DNA of 64,000 bases from assembly GCA_947074145.1 (NCBI GenBank), contig CAMTOJ010000014.1, positions 1 to 64,000 of the forward strand. Reading direction: 5' to 3'. This DNA comes from an uncultured Bacteroidales bacterium. Lineage in GTDB: Bacteria; Bacteroidota; Bacteroidia; Bacteroidales; JAUNSR01. The notes below the pieces were generated by a model that saw nothing but the letters and a program-made list of their open reading frames with translations, did no database searches and had not been told where the DNA came from. Both the position numbers and the translations under genes were made by a program. This document shows positions 39,028 to 49,798 of this stretch, piece by piece (position 1 is the first letter of the stretch; every line of letters begins with the position of its first letter).

Positions 39028-41535
39028 ATGAAACGAGTTTATTCTTTGGTAATCAGTCTTATGGCTATGTTGTCATTAGTGTTTGCCGAAAAACCGTCAG
39101 TATATGTTTTCGATGAGAATACAGCCAGATCAGTTCTGTCAAATCATTTCGCAAATGTTAATAGGTTTAACTATGCCTATCCACAAGAGAAGGTTTATCT
39201 TCATTTTGATAATTCCGGATATTATTGTGGTGAGGATATATTTTTCAAAGCGTATGTTGTATTAGCTTCAGGATTGCAAAGCAGTTCATTAAGTAAAGTT
39301 CTTTATGTGGAGCTGATAGATCAATTTGGTAATACTTTGGAAACACAACGATTAAAGATTGAAAATGGACAGTGCTTCGGAAATTTCACATTAAAAGATT
39401 ATTATAAACCTGGATTTTATGAAGTGAGAGCTTACACTAAAATCATGCTTAATAATGATAACGAAGTGTTGTTTTCAAGAATATTTCCAATATTTGGCGA
39501 AACAAATGCTCTGGAAACAAATACTTCAAATATAAAAGAGGAAAAAAGAAGTACTCAACCTCCGTATTTAAGAAAAAAGAGAGAAAAACTATCGAAACTG
39601 AATATGAATTTTTATCCCGAAGGTGGAAATAGCGTAAACGGATGTTTTTCGAGGTTTGCATTTAAGGCCTGTGATAATAATGGTTTCGGTGTAAGTACTA
39701 AAGGTTTTATAGTTTCCTCGGAAAATGACACAGTGACGCATATAACAACATTGCATCGAGGGATGGGGGTTTTTTCTTTTATGCCTGAAAAAGGTATTGT
39801 CTATTCTGCTCATATTATGTATGAAAACAAGATATATAAATTTGATCTTCCCAAATCAATAGATGAAGGATATGTACTGGAAAGTAGTAGTGTAAATAAA
39901 GATTTTGTCAATATAAATATACGTAGGCCGCAAGATATGAATGGTGATACTTTAGGGATGGCGGTAATGACTTCGGGAAAGATTTCTTATGCCAATGTAG
40001 TCGATATGAAGAACTTTAATGATATAAACATATCGGTTCCAAAATCAGAACTTGGAGGTGGAGTTTCTAATATATTGCTTATTGATAGAATGGGATTAAT
40101 TATGACAGAAAGACTTATATTTAATCGTCCTGAAAATAGTGTTGATATATCTGTTAAGACTGATAAGAATATATATAATCCTTATGATGCTATTAATCTT
40201 GAATTCAAACTTCTAGACAAAGATCAAATGCCAATTTCAACTTCCTTTTCTTTATCCGTAAAAGATTGTGATGATGATATTCAAACCAATTATAGTGATA
40301 ATATTTATACCGATTTACTCCTTTCTTCAGAAGTAAAAGGATATATAGAGGATGTCGGTTATTATTTTCAAAAAAATGATAGGGCACATATTCAGGCACT
40401 CGATTTATTAATGATGGTGCAGGGATGGAGACGTTACAAATGGGATAATATGGTGAAAGGATCTCCCGAAAATATTGAGAATTTTCAGGAAAAAGGATTA
40501 GTAGTGTCGGGTAAAGTTGAGTCGATAATGACGCATAAATCAAAAAAAGGAGTTTTGTTGAAAGCTACTGTATCTCCAAGAACAGAAATGAAAACAACTG
40601 CCGAATGTTTGACCGATGAAGATGGTAATTTCAATTTCATGGTATCTGATTTCAATGGTTCTGCAAATATGACTCTTGGTATTTATGACAGCAGTGATAA
40701 GAATAAAAGATTGAACGGAGTGATAAAACTTAATCAAAACTTCTCACCGGAGAAACGAGAAATAACCGCTTATGAGATGATTTACTCTAAAGAGAAAAGA
40801 GATTCTGACAGAGCTAGGGTATCCGGTAATAAAGAAACTATTAAAGATATAAATTCCGGATTTGTTTATAATTCAAAAATGGAGCATGAAATTGAAAGAA
40901 AGAATGACAATATTACAAATAAAAAAGAGGAAAGAAGCTTGAGATTATCGTCTGTTTCTTATGATGTTAAAACAGAGTGTGATAACCTTATAAATAAAGG
41001 TATTTCACCCGATTTAAATTTAAAGGATTTTGTCAGACAGATATCTCCTTTGGTTTCTACCGGTTTCAGATATAAGGACAGAGATATGGTTTATGTGATA
41101 GATGACAGAAGTATAGATGAAAGTATATATCAAAATGTAGATGAGATAAGAATTGATGATATTAAGAAAATAGCTATTTGTGATGATCAGATATCTTATT
41201 TATCATATTATCCGAATTTAAAATCGACAGATGTAACTCCGGTAGTGGTTTTTTTATATACAGATCCTAATATGTCGATTAATGAAAGAAAAGGGGAAAG
41301 AATAACCACATTTGAAGGTTATTCAAGAGCAAAAGAGTTTTATGTCCCACAAATATTATCACCGGATGCTTTGGAGGATATTCCATATCGACGTACATTG
41401 TATTGGAATCCTGATGTAAAGAGTGATGCTAATGGAACAGCCAAAGTGAATTTTTTTAATACCGGATCTGCAAAAGAGTTTATAGTGGATGCTCAAACAA
41501 TCTTGCCATCAGGTTTAATAGGAATTATAAAATAA
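39028..41535 (+). CDS. MG2-like/TonB-plug-like large exported protein (paralog A)
   Basis: QEKVYLHFDNSGYYCGEDIFFKAYV; carboxypeptidase-regulatory-like region; plug-like VYVIDDRSIDESIYQNVDEIRIDDIKKIAI; PYRRTLYWNPDVKSD. Confidence 0.7.
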   Translation: MKRVYSLVISLMAMLSLVFAEKPSVYVFDENTARSVLSNHFANVNRFNYAYPQEKVYLHFDNSGYYCGEDIFFKAYVVLASGLQSSSLSKVLYVELIDQFGNTLETQRLKIENGQCFGNFTLKDYYKPGFYEVRAYTKIMLNNDNEVLFSRIFPIFGETNALETNTSNIKEEKRSTQPPYLRKKREKLSKLNMNFYPEGGNSVNGCFSRFAFKACDNNGFGVSTKGFIVSSENDTVTHITTLHRGMGVFSFMPEKGIVYSAHIMYENKIYKFDLPKSIDEGYVLESSSVNKDFVNINIRRPQDMNGDTLGMAVMTSGKISYANVVDMKNFNDINISVPKSELGGGVSNILLIDRMGLIMTERLIFNRPENSVDISVKTDKNIYNPYDAINLEFKLLDKDQMPISTSFSLSVKDCDDDIQTNYSDNIYTDLLLSSEVKGYIEDVGYYFQKNDRAHIQALDLLMMVQGWRRYKWDNMVKGSPENIENFQEKGLVVSGKVESIMTHKSKKGVLLKATVSPRTEMKTTAECLTDEDGNFNFMVSDFNGSANMTLGIYDSSDKNKRLNGVIKLNQNFSPEKREITAYEMIYSKEKRDSDRARVSGNKETIKDINSGFVYNSKMEHEIERKNDNITNKKEERSLRLSSVSYDVKTECDNLINKGISPDLNLKDFVRQISPLVSTGFRYKDRDMVYVIDDRSIDESIYQNVDEIRIDDIKKIAICDDQISYLSYYPNLKSTDVTPVVVFLYTDPNMSINERKGERITTFEGYSRAKEFYVPQILSPDALEDIPYRRTLYWNPDVKSDANGTAKVNFFNTGSAKEFIVDAQTILPSGLIGIIK

Positions 41536-41604
41536 ATACTTTTACATTAAATACAGAATGTTGCGACAACATATATAAATACTTTTATTCAATATTAAAG
41601 TTAA

Positions 41605-41641
41605 GAACAAGGGAGATATTGATTATCTCCCTGTTTTTTTA
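41605..41641. terminator. Stem-loop terminator
   Basis: aacaagggagata...tatctccctgttttttt. Confidence 0.8.
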
Positions 41642-41646
41642 TTACC

Positions 41647-41859
41647 TTACTCATCAAGATTAACAGCCAGATAGCCTGCTTTTTCAATCATTCTTTCAAT
41701 CTCATAGGCGGGAATATCGGTTTCGATTGTAAGGATTTTCAATGGAGATTCAAGATCTACATCCCATTGATCATGATCAAACTTCTTAGATAAAACAGAT
41801 TTAATTCTCTCTACACAACCAATACAGTTTGCATTGGTTTTGAACATCAACTTCTTCAT
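41647..41859 (-). CDS. Heavy-metal-associated (HMA) domain protein, copper-chaperone-like
   Basis: MFKTNANCIGCVERIKSVL (CxxC); 18 nt downstream of copA. Confidence 0.85.
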   Translation of the reverse strand: MKKLMFKTNANCIGCVERIKSVLSKKFDHDQWDVDLESPLKILTIETDIPAYEIERMIEKAGYLAVNLDE

Positions 41860-41877
41860 AAATAATTCCGGTTTAAA

Positions 41878-44097
41878 TTATATTTTTGACCATTTAAGTC
41901 GTAGACTGTTCATAATAACAGATACCGAGCTGCATACCATGGCTATGCCAGCCCAAATCGGATTTAGTAAAATTCCAAATAAGGGATAGAGTAATCCGCA
42001 GGCTACAATAATTCCTATAATATTGTAAATAAATGCCCATAAAAGATTTATCCTTATTATACGTACACATTTTTTAGAAAGTCGAATAGCAAAAGAAAGA
42101 GCTCTTAAATCTGAGTTGACTATAGTAAGCATTGCTACCTCTTTTGAGAAATCGGATCCGATCCCCATTGCAATACTCACGTTAGCTCCTGCAAGAGCAA
42201 GAGAATCGTTTACACCGTCACCTACCATAGCAACAATTTTCGATTCTCTGCGCATATCTTTAATACAATTATACTTGTCAACGGGAAGCAAGTCTGCTTT
42301 ATAATCTTTAATTCCAACTTCTTGTGCTATATATGATGCACTGTTTTTATTATCGCCCGTAAGCATAATTACATCAATTCCCATTGATTTGAGATCAGCT
42401 ACAGCAGCTGCCGAACCCTCTTTTATCTGATCAGATATTACAAAAACCGCCAAAAGTTTATAACTGCCAAAAAGCACGATACTCATACCTTTATTTTGCC
42501 AGGTGGTAATCTCTTTTATTTCAGAATCACTTAATTCGGATATATATTCTTTAGATAAACTGAAATTACCTATCCAATAAGTTTCTTTATTGGCAATCAC
42601 TTTTGTCCCTTTACCTATTATGCTTTCAAAATCAGTAAGGTCGGTTTTTGTTATTCCGGCTTTTTTTAGATAATCGGCAATTGAGCTTGCAAGCGGATGT
42701 TCAGCTCTTATTTGAGCGGAAAGTAATACGGATTTGTCAAAATCATTTATTTGATCACTCCACATTACTTTCTTTATATACGGCTCACCTTTGGTTATTG
42801 TTCCTGTTTTATCTAATACAATGGTATCTACTTTATAGAGGTTTTCAAGAGCATAAGCATCTTTTATTAGTAATCCGTTTATTGCACCTCTTCCGATAGC
42901 AACAGTAAGAGGAGCCGGGGTTGCAAGACCTAATGCACATGGACATGCAATGACAAGTACCGATACAGCTGAAATTATAGCAATAAATATATTGCTACCT
43001 CCATCAAGAAGTATCCAAAGAAGAAATGTGATAAGGGAAATTGACATAACAGTGGGAACGAATACGGCACTAATTTTATCGGCAGTTTTTTGCACAGGAG
43101 CTTTCTCTGATTGAGATACTTTTACCATTTTTATTATCTGAGCAAGCATTGTCTGAGAACCGACTTTTGTGGCTACAATAATTATAGAACCACGTTGGTT
43201 AACTGTTCCGGCAAGAACTTTATCTCCTTTTGTTTTTTCTACCGGCATCGGTTCCCCGGTTACCATACTTTCATTTATAAAAGAGTTGCCACTTATAATT
43301 ATACCGTCAACAGGGATTGACTCCCCCGATCGAACAATAACGTGATTATCTTTTTTAAGTTGATCTATCGGCATTTCGAATTCAGTATCATTCATAATGA
43401 CCATTGCTTTAGATGGTTGGAGTTCCATTAAGCTTTTTATTGCATTTTCAGCACTTCTTTTAGCTTTATCTTCGAGTAATTTCCCTGTAAGAACAAATGC
43501 GATAATCATGCCTGCAGCTTCATAATATACATGAACTTTAATGCCCCGTGCTATCCAAAATTCAGGAAAAAGTGTATTGAAAAGGCTGAATATAAAGGCT
43601 GCCAACGTGCTTATTGCAATAAGAGTGTCCATATTTGCACGACCCAGATTAAAAAGTTTACGTGCATTTATAAAGAATTTATCACCACAATAAAATATAA
43701 GAGGGACAGAAAGACAAAGCATTATAAAATTGCTCCATTGCTCATCTGTAAAGAATATTGATAATACTGAAGTGGGAATAACCAATATCCAGGCAAGAAT
43801 CATTTTTATTTTCAGGTTACGATATTTCACCTTTATCTCATCGGATATCTTATCTCTTAAACGGTCATTGCTTACCAAAATATCATATCCTATATTTAAG
43901 ATGTTTTCTCGTATTGATCGGATGTCTATTATATTGTCATCATATTCAAGGAGTAGTTTATTTGATGCTGCATTAACACTTGCATTTATAATTCCCGGTA
44001 GACTTTTTAGTTTTTTCTCAATAATGAGAGCACAATTGGTGCAATTGATATTAAGAATGGGAACTGTCTTTGTGATAATGTTTGATCTTTCTGTCAT
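41878..44097 (-). CDS. copA: Copper-translocating P1B-type ATPase
   Basis: [80 protein letters not shown]. Confidence 0.95.
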   Translation of the reverse strand: MTERSNIITKTVPILNINCTNCALIIEKKLKSLPGIINASVNAASNKLLLEYDDNIIDIRSIRENILNIGYDILVSNDRLRDKISDEIKVKYRNLKIKMILAWILVIPTSVLSIFFTDEQWSNFIMLCLSVPLIFYCGDKFFINARKLFNLGRANMDTLIAISTLAAFIFSLFNTLFPEFWIARGIKVHVYYEAAGMIIAFVLTGKLLEDKAKRSAENAIKSLMELQPSKAMVIMNDTEFEMPIDQLKKDNHVIVRSGESIPVDGIIISGNSFINESMVTGEPMPVEKTKGDKVLAGTVNQRGSIIIVATKVGSQTMLAQIIKMVKVSQSEKAPVQKTADKISAVFVPTVMSISLITFLLWILLDGGSNIFIAIISAVSVLVIACPCALGLATPAPLTVAIGRGAINGLLIKDAYALENLYKVDTIVLDKTGTITKGEPYIKKVMWSDQINDFDKSVLLSAQIRAEHPLASSIADYLKKAGITKTDLTDFESIIGKGTKVIANKETYWIGNFSLSKEYISELSDSEIKEITTWQNKGMSIVLFGSYKLLAVFVISDQIKEGSAAAVADLKSMGIDVIMLTGDNKNSASYIAQEVGIKDYKADLLPVDKYNCIKDMRRESKIVAMVGDGVNDSLALAGANVSIAMGIGSDFSKEVAMLTIVNSDLRALSFAIRLSKKCVRIIRINLLWAFIYNIIGIIVACGLLYPLFGILLNPIWAGIAMVCSSVSVIMNSLRLKWSKI

Positions 44098-44210
44098 ATA
44101 TCGAAATGTAGATCAGTAATTGTTGTTTTATTTCTATAACATTCAATTAATATGTTGGTTTTAGAAAAGATGCTATTTGCTTGTATTATAGTCTTTTTAA
44201 GGTTGTTATA

Positions 44211-44218
44211 TATTTTTG
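44211..44218 (+). promoter_or_regulatory. -7 element TATTTTTG
   Basis: Matches TAnnTTTG about 70 nt upstream of the 44289 CDS. Confidence 0.4.
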
Positions 44219-44288
44219 TTATATAAATTAGCTAATAAGTGTTACTTTTATTAAATATATTTTGTGTTAATCTTATAATACAATTATC

Positions 44289-46778
44289 ATGAAACACATA
44301 ACAACTCTTCTCATTAACACATGCCTTATGGTAACACCTATCTTGGCGGAAACAACGGCAGTCGACATCTTTGCTAACTATTTTACGAATGTAAATAAGT
44401 ACAATCATCTTTTCCCACAGGAGAAAGTTTATCTTCATTTCGATAATTCAGGATACTATCAGGGTGAGGATATCTATTTTAAGGCATATGTCGCTTTAGC
44501 AGCGGGTTTGGAAGCAACTCCGGTTAGTTCAGTACTCTATATTGAACTTATAGATCAATATGGAAAATCTATTGAAACTAAAAGGTTAAGAATAGAAAAT
44601 GGACAGTGTCACGGGAACTTCTCTATAAAAGGATATTACAAGCCCGGTTTTTATGAAGTTAGGGCTTATACTAAGATCATGCTTAATAATGATAGCGAAG
44701 TACTGTTTTCAAGGATATTCCCAATTTTTGCTCATACCGGAAATGGAGAATATAAACCGCAGATAAAAGAGAAGCCAAGAAGTCAAGATGCTCCTATGTT
44801 AAGAAATAAAAGTGAGAAGTTTTCCGATCTTAATGTGAAGTTTTACCCCGAAGGTGGAAATACCGTAAACGGATGTTTATCAAAAGTTGCTTTTAAGGCA
44901 ACCGATAATGCAGGACTTGGTGTAAATGCTACAGGTGTTATAATATCATCAAAAAAAGATACTGTTTCTCTTATAAATACTCTTCATAAAGGCATGGGCA
45001 TTTGTTCTTATCTTCCTGAAAAAGGTGTTACTTATACCGCTTATATGAATTATGATAAAAAGGAATATAAATTTAATCTTCCAAAAGCAACAGAGTCTGG
45101 TTATGTTATAGAGTGTAATAATGTCAATAAAGATATTCTTAATGTAAGAATAAGAAAACCGGAAACAATGGTTGGTGATACTCTTGGGATAGCTGTTATG
45201 ACAGCCGGTAAGATATCTTATGCTAATATTACTGATCTTAAAAACAATAATAATGTAGGGGTTTCAATACCTAAGTCAGATATAGGACCTGGGGTTTCGA
45301 CCGTTATACTTATAGATAAAGAGGGTAAGATAATGGGTGAAAGATTAATATTCAATCGCTCTGAAAATATGATTGATATATCTGTAAAAGCGGATAAAGA
45401 GACTTATAATCCATTTGATCAGGTTAATCTTGAGTTTAATCTAAAGGATAAAAAACAAAAACCTGTTATGACTACTTTTTCACTCACGGTGAAGGATTCA
45501 GAAAAAGATATCAGTACATCTTATTATGATAATATTTACACCGATATGCTTTTGTCGTCAGAAATTAAGGGATATATCGAGGATGTAGATTATTATTTCA
45601 CAGAAAACGACGTTGCGCGTAATCAAGCTCTTGATCTTCTTATGATGGTTCAGGGATGGAGACGTTACGATTGGACAAAGATGGTGAAAGGATCTGAAGA
45701 GAAAGTAGATAATTTCACAGAAACGGGTATCGTTGTTTCCGGAAGAGTTGAATCTGTGTTTCGAAGAAAATCAAAGAAAGGAGTTCTGGTGAAAGCAACT
45801 ATTTTCCCTGAGACAGAAAAGAAGCGCCATGCTGAATGTGTGACTGATGAGAATGGAAATTTCAATTTTATTATTGCCGATTTCGATGGTAAGGCAAACA
45901 TGTCTATCGGAATTTTTGATAAGGATAAACAGGATAAAAGATTGAACGGATATATAAAACTAGATCGTCTTTTCTCTCCTGAAAAGAGAGCATTATCGGC
46001 AATTGAAATGAAATATACTACAAGAAGTTCTAATTCTGATAGATTTTATGTTTTGAAAAATAAAGAAGAAGCTGTTAAATCGGATAATTATAATGAACTG
46101 ATTAATTATGATCCGGAGTCGAGATTGCTTGAAAATATAACTGTTACGGCAGAAAATATGAATAAAAGACAACTTAATTCTCTTAGAATATCTTCTGTTT
46201 TTTATGATGCTAAAGAGGAGAAGGATAGGCTTATCGATAACGGTATAACTCCGGAAACCTATGTAAATGATTTTATTGCACAGATTAACTCTTTAATCCC
46301 CAATGATAATGTTCATAAAGGAAGAGGCATGGTTTATGTGATTAATGACAGAAATATAGAACAAAGTATTTATCAAAGTATTGATGAAGTGAGGACTGAT
46401 GATGTTATAAGAATCGCATTCTGTTACGATCAGATCTCTTATTTATCTTATTATCCTCAAATGAGTTGTAACGGTATTGCTCCTATTGTAGCATTCATAT
46501 ATACAGAACAAAAAACACAACCTTCGGAACGAAAAGGAGAAAGGATAACCACTCTTGACGGTTATGCTATTGCAAGAGAGTTTTATGTTCCTGACAGATT
46601 GCTTCCCGATATCATTGAGGATGTTCCTTATCGCCGCACTTTATATTGGAATCCTGATGTTAAGACAAACGAAAAAGGAGAGGCAAGCGTGAGTTTCTTT
46701 AACAATAGTTCATGTAAGGTTATGGCAGTTGATGCACAAACTATTACTCCTTGGGGAGCTATTGGGGTGATTAAATAA
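44289..46778 (+). CDS. MG2-like/TonB-plug-like large exported protein (paralog B)
   Basis: QEKVYLHFDNSGYYQGEDIYFKAYV; full-length similarity to the 39028 CDS; ITVTAENMNKRQL plug-linker-like; PYRRTLYWNPDVKTN. Confidence 0.7.
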   Translation: MKHITTLLINTCLMVTPILAETTAVDIFANYFTNVNKYNHLFPQEKVYLHFDNSGYYQGEDIYFKAYVALAAGLEATPVSSVLYIELIDQYGKSIETKRLRIENGQCHGNFSIKGYYKPGFYEVRAYTKIMLNNDSEVLFSRIFPIFAHTGNGEYKPQIKEKPRSQDAPMLRNKSEKFSDLNVKFYPEGGNTVNGCLSKVAFKATDNAGLGVNATGVIISSKKDTVSLINTLHKGMGICSYLPEKGVTYTAYMNYDKKEYKFNLPKATESGYVIECNNVNKDILNVRIRKPETMVGDTLGIAVMTAGKISYANITDLKNNNNVGVSIPKSDIGPGVSTVILIDKEGKIMGERLIFNRSENMIDISVKADKETYNPFDQVNLEFNLKDKKQKPVMTTFSLTVKDSEKDISTSYYDNIYTDMLLSSEIKGYIEDVDYYFTENDVARNQALDLLMMVQGWRRYDWTKMVKGSEEKVDNFTETGIVVSGRVESVFRRKSKKGVLVKATIFPETEKKRHAECVTDENGNFNFIIADFDGKANMSIGIFDKDKQDKRLNGYIKLDRLFSPEKRALSAIEMKYTTRSSNSDRFYVLKNKEEAVKSDNYNELINYDPESRLLENITVTAENMNKRQLNSLRISSVFYDAKEEKDRLIDNGITPETYVNDFIAQINSLIPNDNVHKGRGMVYVINDRNIEQSIYQSIDEVRTDDVIRIAFCYDQISYLSYYPQMSCNGIAPIVAFIYTEQKTQPSERKGERITTLDGYAIAREFYVPDRLLPDIIEDVPYRRTLYWNPDVKTNEKGEASVSFFNNSSCKVMAVDAQTITPWGAIGVIK

Positions 46779-46817
46779 AATATGTATAATATATTTTTAA
46801 ATACTATTATACATATG

Positions 46818-46860
46818 AAGTGAACTTCAAGATTCAAAAAGAATTTTGAGGTTCACTTTT
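46818..46860. terminator. Stem-loop terminator between convergent genes
   Basis: gtgaacttcaagattc...gaattttgaggttcac followed by T-run. Confidence 0.75.
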
Positions 46861-46883
46861 ATTTTAATAAATTATTCTTCTGA

Positions 46884-47744
46884 CTATACGGAGAATAGCT
46901 TTTTATAATCCATAGGAGTTTCTCCTGAATATTTCTTAAACATCTTATTGAAATATGATATATTATCAAATCCAAGAGAAAAAGCAACATCTTTAATGAG
47001 TGCGTCATTAATAAGAAATGATAGCTGAGCTTGTTCGATCTTTTTTTGATTAATAAATTTAATAGGGGTAATATTCATTTCTTTTTTGAAAAGTCGAATA
47101 AAATGATCATTAGAAAGAAAACACATCTCAGATAGATTATCAACAGATATCGGTTTATGAAGATTTTGATAAATATATTTAAGAGATTTGAGAACTCTTT
47201 TGTCCATGGATTTAGTCTTAAAGGTTGAATCTTTCATAAATCTGGATATAAGAATTTTTAAAATAGCCTCTGTTTCAAGCTCATGAGAAAGGATCAAATC
47301 TTTATTTTTTGAAATGTTTTTAGCCAAAGTTGCCGAATCATCATATTTTTTAGGATCATAATGAGGTAAACCACGATGCGGATTTATCTCAACAAGTCTT
47401 TTTATTAATTCAATATCAAGATTGTTTATTTCAACTTCAACGGGAAAGTCAATGAAATCGAAAAAACTGAAATTATTATCTGTTTTTTCATATATATGAA
47501 TATAATATTGTTCATATATCCCGTCGCATTTATAAGAGTGATTTATATGAGAAGGGGTTAGATACATATGATTTTCTTTGGTGTAAACAGTTCTGTCATC
47601 CCTGATAATCTTGGCATTACCCTTTATTACAATATGTATTCTGGAGAAAGGACTTTTTACATTTTTCCAGTTCCAGTCTGCATCATGATAAGCATAACCT
47701 ATATTTAGGAGAATAAAATTTTGATTAAAGTCTTCGCGATTCAT
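46884..47744 (-). CDS. AraC-family transcriptional regulator
   Basis: Cupin-like N-term; C-term HTH KPISVDNLSEMCFLSNDHFIRLFKKEMNITPIKFINQKKIEQAQ...IKDVAFSLGFDNISYFNKMFKKYSGETPMDYKK. Confidence 0.93.
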   Translation of the reverse strand: MNREDFNQNFILLNIGYAYHDADWNWKNVKSPFSRIHIVIKGNAKIIRDDRTVYTKENHMYLTPSHINHSYKCDGIYEQYYIHIYEKTDNNFSFFDFIDFPVEVEINNLDIELIKRLVEINPHRGLPHYDPKKYDDSATLAKNISKNKDLILSHELETEAILKILISRFMKDSTFKTKSMDKRVLKSLKYIYQNLHKPISVDNLSEMCFLSNDHFIRLFKKEMNITPIKFINQKKIEQAQLSFLINDALIKDVAFSLGFDNISYFNKMFKKYSGETPMDYKKLFSV

Positions 47745-47815
47745 ATATACCGATTTTTTATTATTTAAATATAGACAAATATGGATGCTGACAATCTTTT
47801 GAAGCCTATTTTGTC

Positions 47816-47850
47816 GATTTTGTATTATTGATTAAAGATTTTGTATTATT
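47816..47850 (+). promoter_or_regulatory. Two exact 14-bp direct repeats GATTTTGTATTATT, start-to-start 21 bp; candidate AraC-type operator
   Basis: 47816-47829 and 47837-47850 in the intergenic region between divergent AraC and GH29 genes. Confidence 0.6.
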
Positions 47851-47870
47851 CAGAGATTATAAGTAGATAC

Positions 47871-47878
47871 TATTTTTG
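47871..47878 (+). promoter_or_regulatory. -7 element TATTTTTG for the GH29 gene
   Basis: Matches TAnnTTTG, 20 bp downstream of the direct repeats. Confidence 0.5.
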
Positions 47879-47947
47879 TATCATTAGAGATAGTAAATTT
47901 GTTTACTAATATATTTATTACGCATAACACATTAATTAACAAATACG

Positions 47948-49552
47948 ATGAAAACAAAATTTTTTGCATCCCCCATTATAGCCATAGGTCTCTTAAATTC
48001 ATCCATTATTTATGCAGATATAGATTATTCACAAGAACCATATTTAGAGGGTAAGTATACCGCAGATTGGAGTTCTTTGACCCAATATGAAATACCAGAA
48101 TGGTTTAAGGATGCCAAGTTTGGTATTTGGGCTCATTGGGGACCACAGTGTGAACCCGAAGCGGGAGATTGGTATGCGAGATTTATGTATTATAAAGATA
48201 GTTGGACACATAATTATCATGTTAATAAATATGGGGATCCGACGATATTCGGTTTTAAAGATGTAATCAATGAGTGGAAAGCAGATAAATGGGATCCGGA
48301 AACATTAGTAGCTCTATATAAAAAGGTTGGAGCTCAATATTTTATGGCATTAGCCAATCATCATGATAATATGGATTTATGGGATAGCAAATATCAACCT
48401 TGGAACTCTGTGAATATGGGCCCTAAAAAGGATATTCTTAAGGGTTGGGCTGATGCTTGTGAGAAATATTCACTTCCTTTAGGTATAAGTATTCATGCAT
48501 CTCATGCCTGGAGCTGGCTGGAACCGGCGCAGGATTTTGACGGAAATCTTACAAAAGAGGATGGAAAAGGTAAATGGTGGGAAGGCTATGATCCTAAGGA
48601 TTTATATGCTCAAAACCATGAAAGAAGTGCCGGTAGTTCTAATTCAGGATCTATTCATGCTCAATGGGAATGGGGAGATGGAGCCTATTGTCCGAGTGAT
48701 GAGTTTATGACAAATATTTACAATCGAACTATAGATGCGATTAATAAATATAATCCCGATCTTCTTTATTTCGATGATACTGTATTGCCTTTTTATCCAA
48801 TAAGTAATGTTGGTAATTATATAGCATCTCATTTTTATAATAAAAGTATGAAGGATAATAATGGAGAGATGCGAGCTGTGATTATGGGCAAGAAGCTCGA
48901 CGAGCAACAAAAAGAAGCTATTCTATGGGATGTGGAAAGAGGCGCTCCGGATAAGATTCAGGAAAAGTATTGGCAAACATGTACATGTATTGGTGATTGG
49001 CATTATAACAGGGGTGTTTATAATAATAACAATTATAAATCTGCTAAAAGCGTTATACATATGCTTGTAGATATTATAAGCAAAAATGGAAATCTGTTAT
49101 TAAGTGTACCATTAAGAGGTGATGGTTCTTTGGATGAAAAAGAACTCGAAATATTGAATGATATAGCTGACTGGATGGAAATTAATAAAGAAAGTATATA
49201 TGGAACAAGAGCTTGGAATGTTTTTGGTGAAGGTCCAACATTTGAAGCTTCAAATCCTATAAATAATCAAGGATTTAACGAAGGTACATCACATAGTTCG
49301 TCAGATATACGTTTTGTGAAGAAAGACAATTACGTTTATGCTACTATTTTGGGCGATCCATCAGACAATAATATATCTATAAAATCTTTAGGTCTTAAAA
49401 GTGGAAATTTCAAAGGAAAAATAAAATCGGTAGAACTCCTTGGCGCAGGAGATGTAGATTTTAATTCCACAAAAGATGCTTTACTCGTTTCTTTACCTCA
49501 AAAAAGAGCAAATGATATAGCGATAGTTTTAAAAGTAGAGATTAGACAATAG
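47948..49552 (+). CDS. Alpha-L-fucosidase, GH29 family
   Basis: KFGIWAHWGPQCEPEAGDWYARFMY; ALANHHDNMDLWDSKYQPWNSVNMGPKKD; NPDLLYFDD; NGNLLLSVPLRGDGSLDEKE. Confidence 0.9.
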   Translation: MKTKFFASPIIAIGLLNSSIIYADIDYSQEPYLEGKYTADWSSLTQYEIPEWFKDAKFGIWAHWGPQCEPEAGDWYARFMYYKDSWTHNYHVNKYGDPTIFGFKDVINEWKADKWDPETLVALYKKVGAQYFMALANHHDNMDLWDSKYQPWNSVNMGPKKDILKGWADACEKYSLPLGISIHASHAWSWLEPAQDFDGNLTKEDGKGKWWEGYDPKDLYAQNHERSAGSSNSGSIHAQWEWGDGAYCPSDEFMTNIYNRTIDAINKYNPDLLYFDDTVLPFYPISNVGNYIASHFYNKSMKDNNGEMRAVIMGKKLDEQQKEAILWDVERGAPDKIQEKYWQTCTCIGDWHYNRGVYNNNNYKSAKSVIHMLVDIISKNGNLLLSVPLRGDGSLDEKELEILNDIADWMEINKESIYGTRAWNVFGEGPTFEASNPINNQGFNEGTSHSSSDIRFVKKDNYVYATILGDPSDNNISIKSLGLKSGNFKGKIKSVELLGAGDVDFNSTKDALLVSLPQKRANDIAIVLKVEIRQ

Positions 49553-49701
49553 TTTAGAATATTATCTAAAATCTTAAAGATAAATCTATTTACCTTTAAT
49601 TTATACAGCAATTTGATAACTCAGAAATTATATTATTTAAAAAGAATATTTCCTAAGATTAAACACTAAATAGATTCATAAGATAGAATATATTTCAAAT
49701 A

Positions 49702-49750
49702 AAATTATTGTCTGTTCAGCAATTTGTTGTTTAGACAATAATTTTTTTGC
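49702..49750 (+). terminator. Stem-loop followed by T-run
   Basis: aaattattgtct / agacaataattt perfect 12-bp stem, 19-nt loop, then T-run. Confidence 0.6.
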
Positions 49751-49768
49751 AATCGGATTAACATATAT

Positions 49769-49776
49769 TATATTTG
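49769..49776 (+). promoter_or_regulatory. -7 element TATATTTG
   Basis: Matches TAnnTTTG just upstream of the 49799 CDS. Confidence 0.45.
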
Positions 49777-49798
49777 TAGGTTAATATTAGGTTAATTG

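Noticed and set aside
43730-44119. 129-aa ORF antisense to copA
   Set aside because: Complement of a clear P-type ATPase reading frame; no independent support
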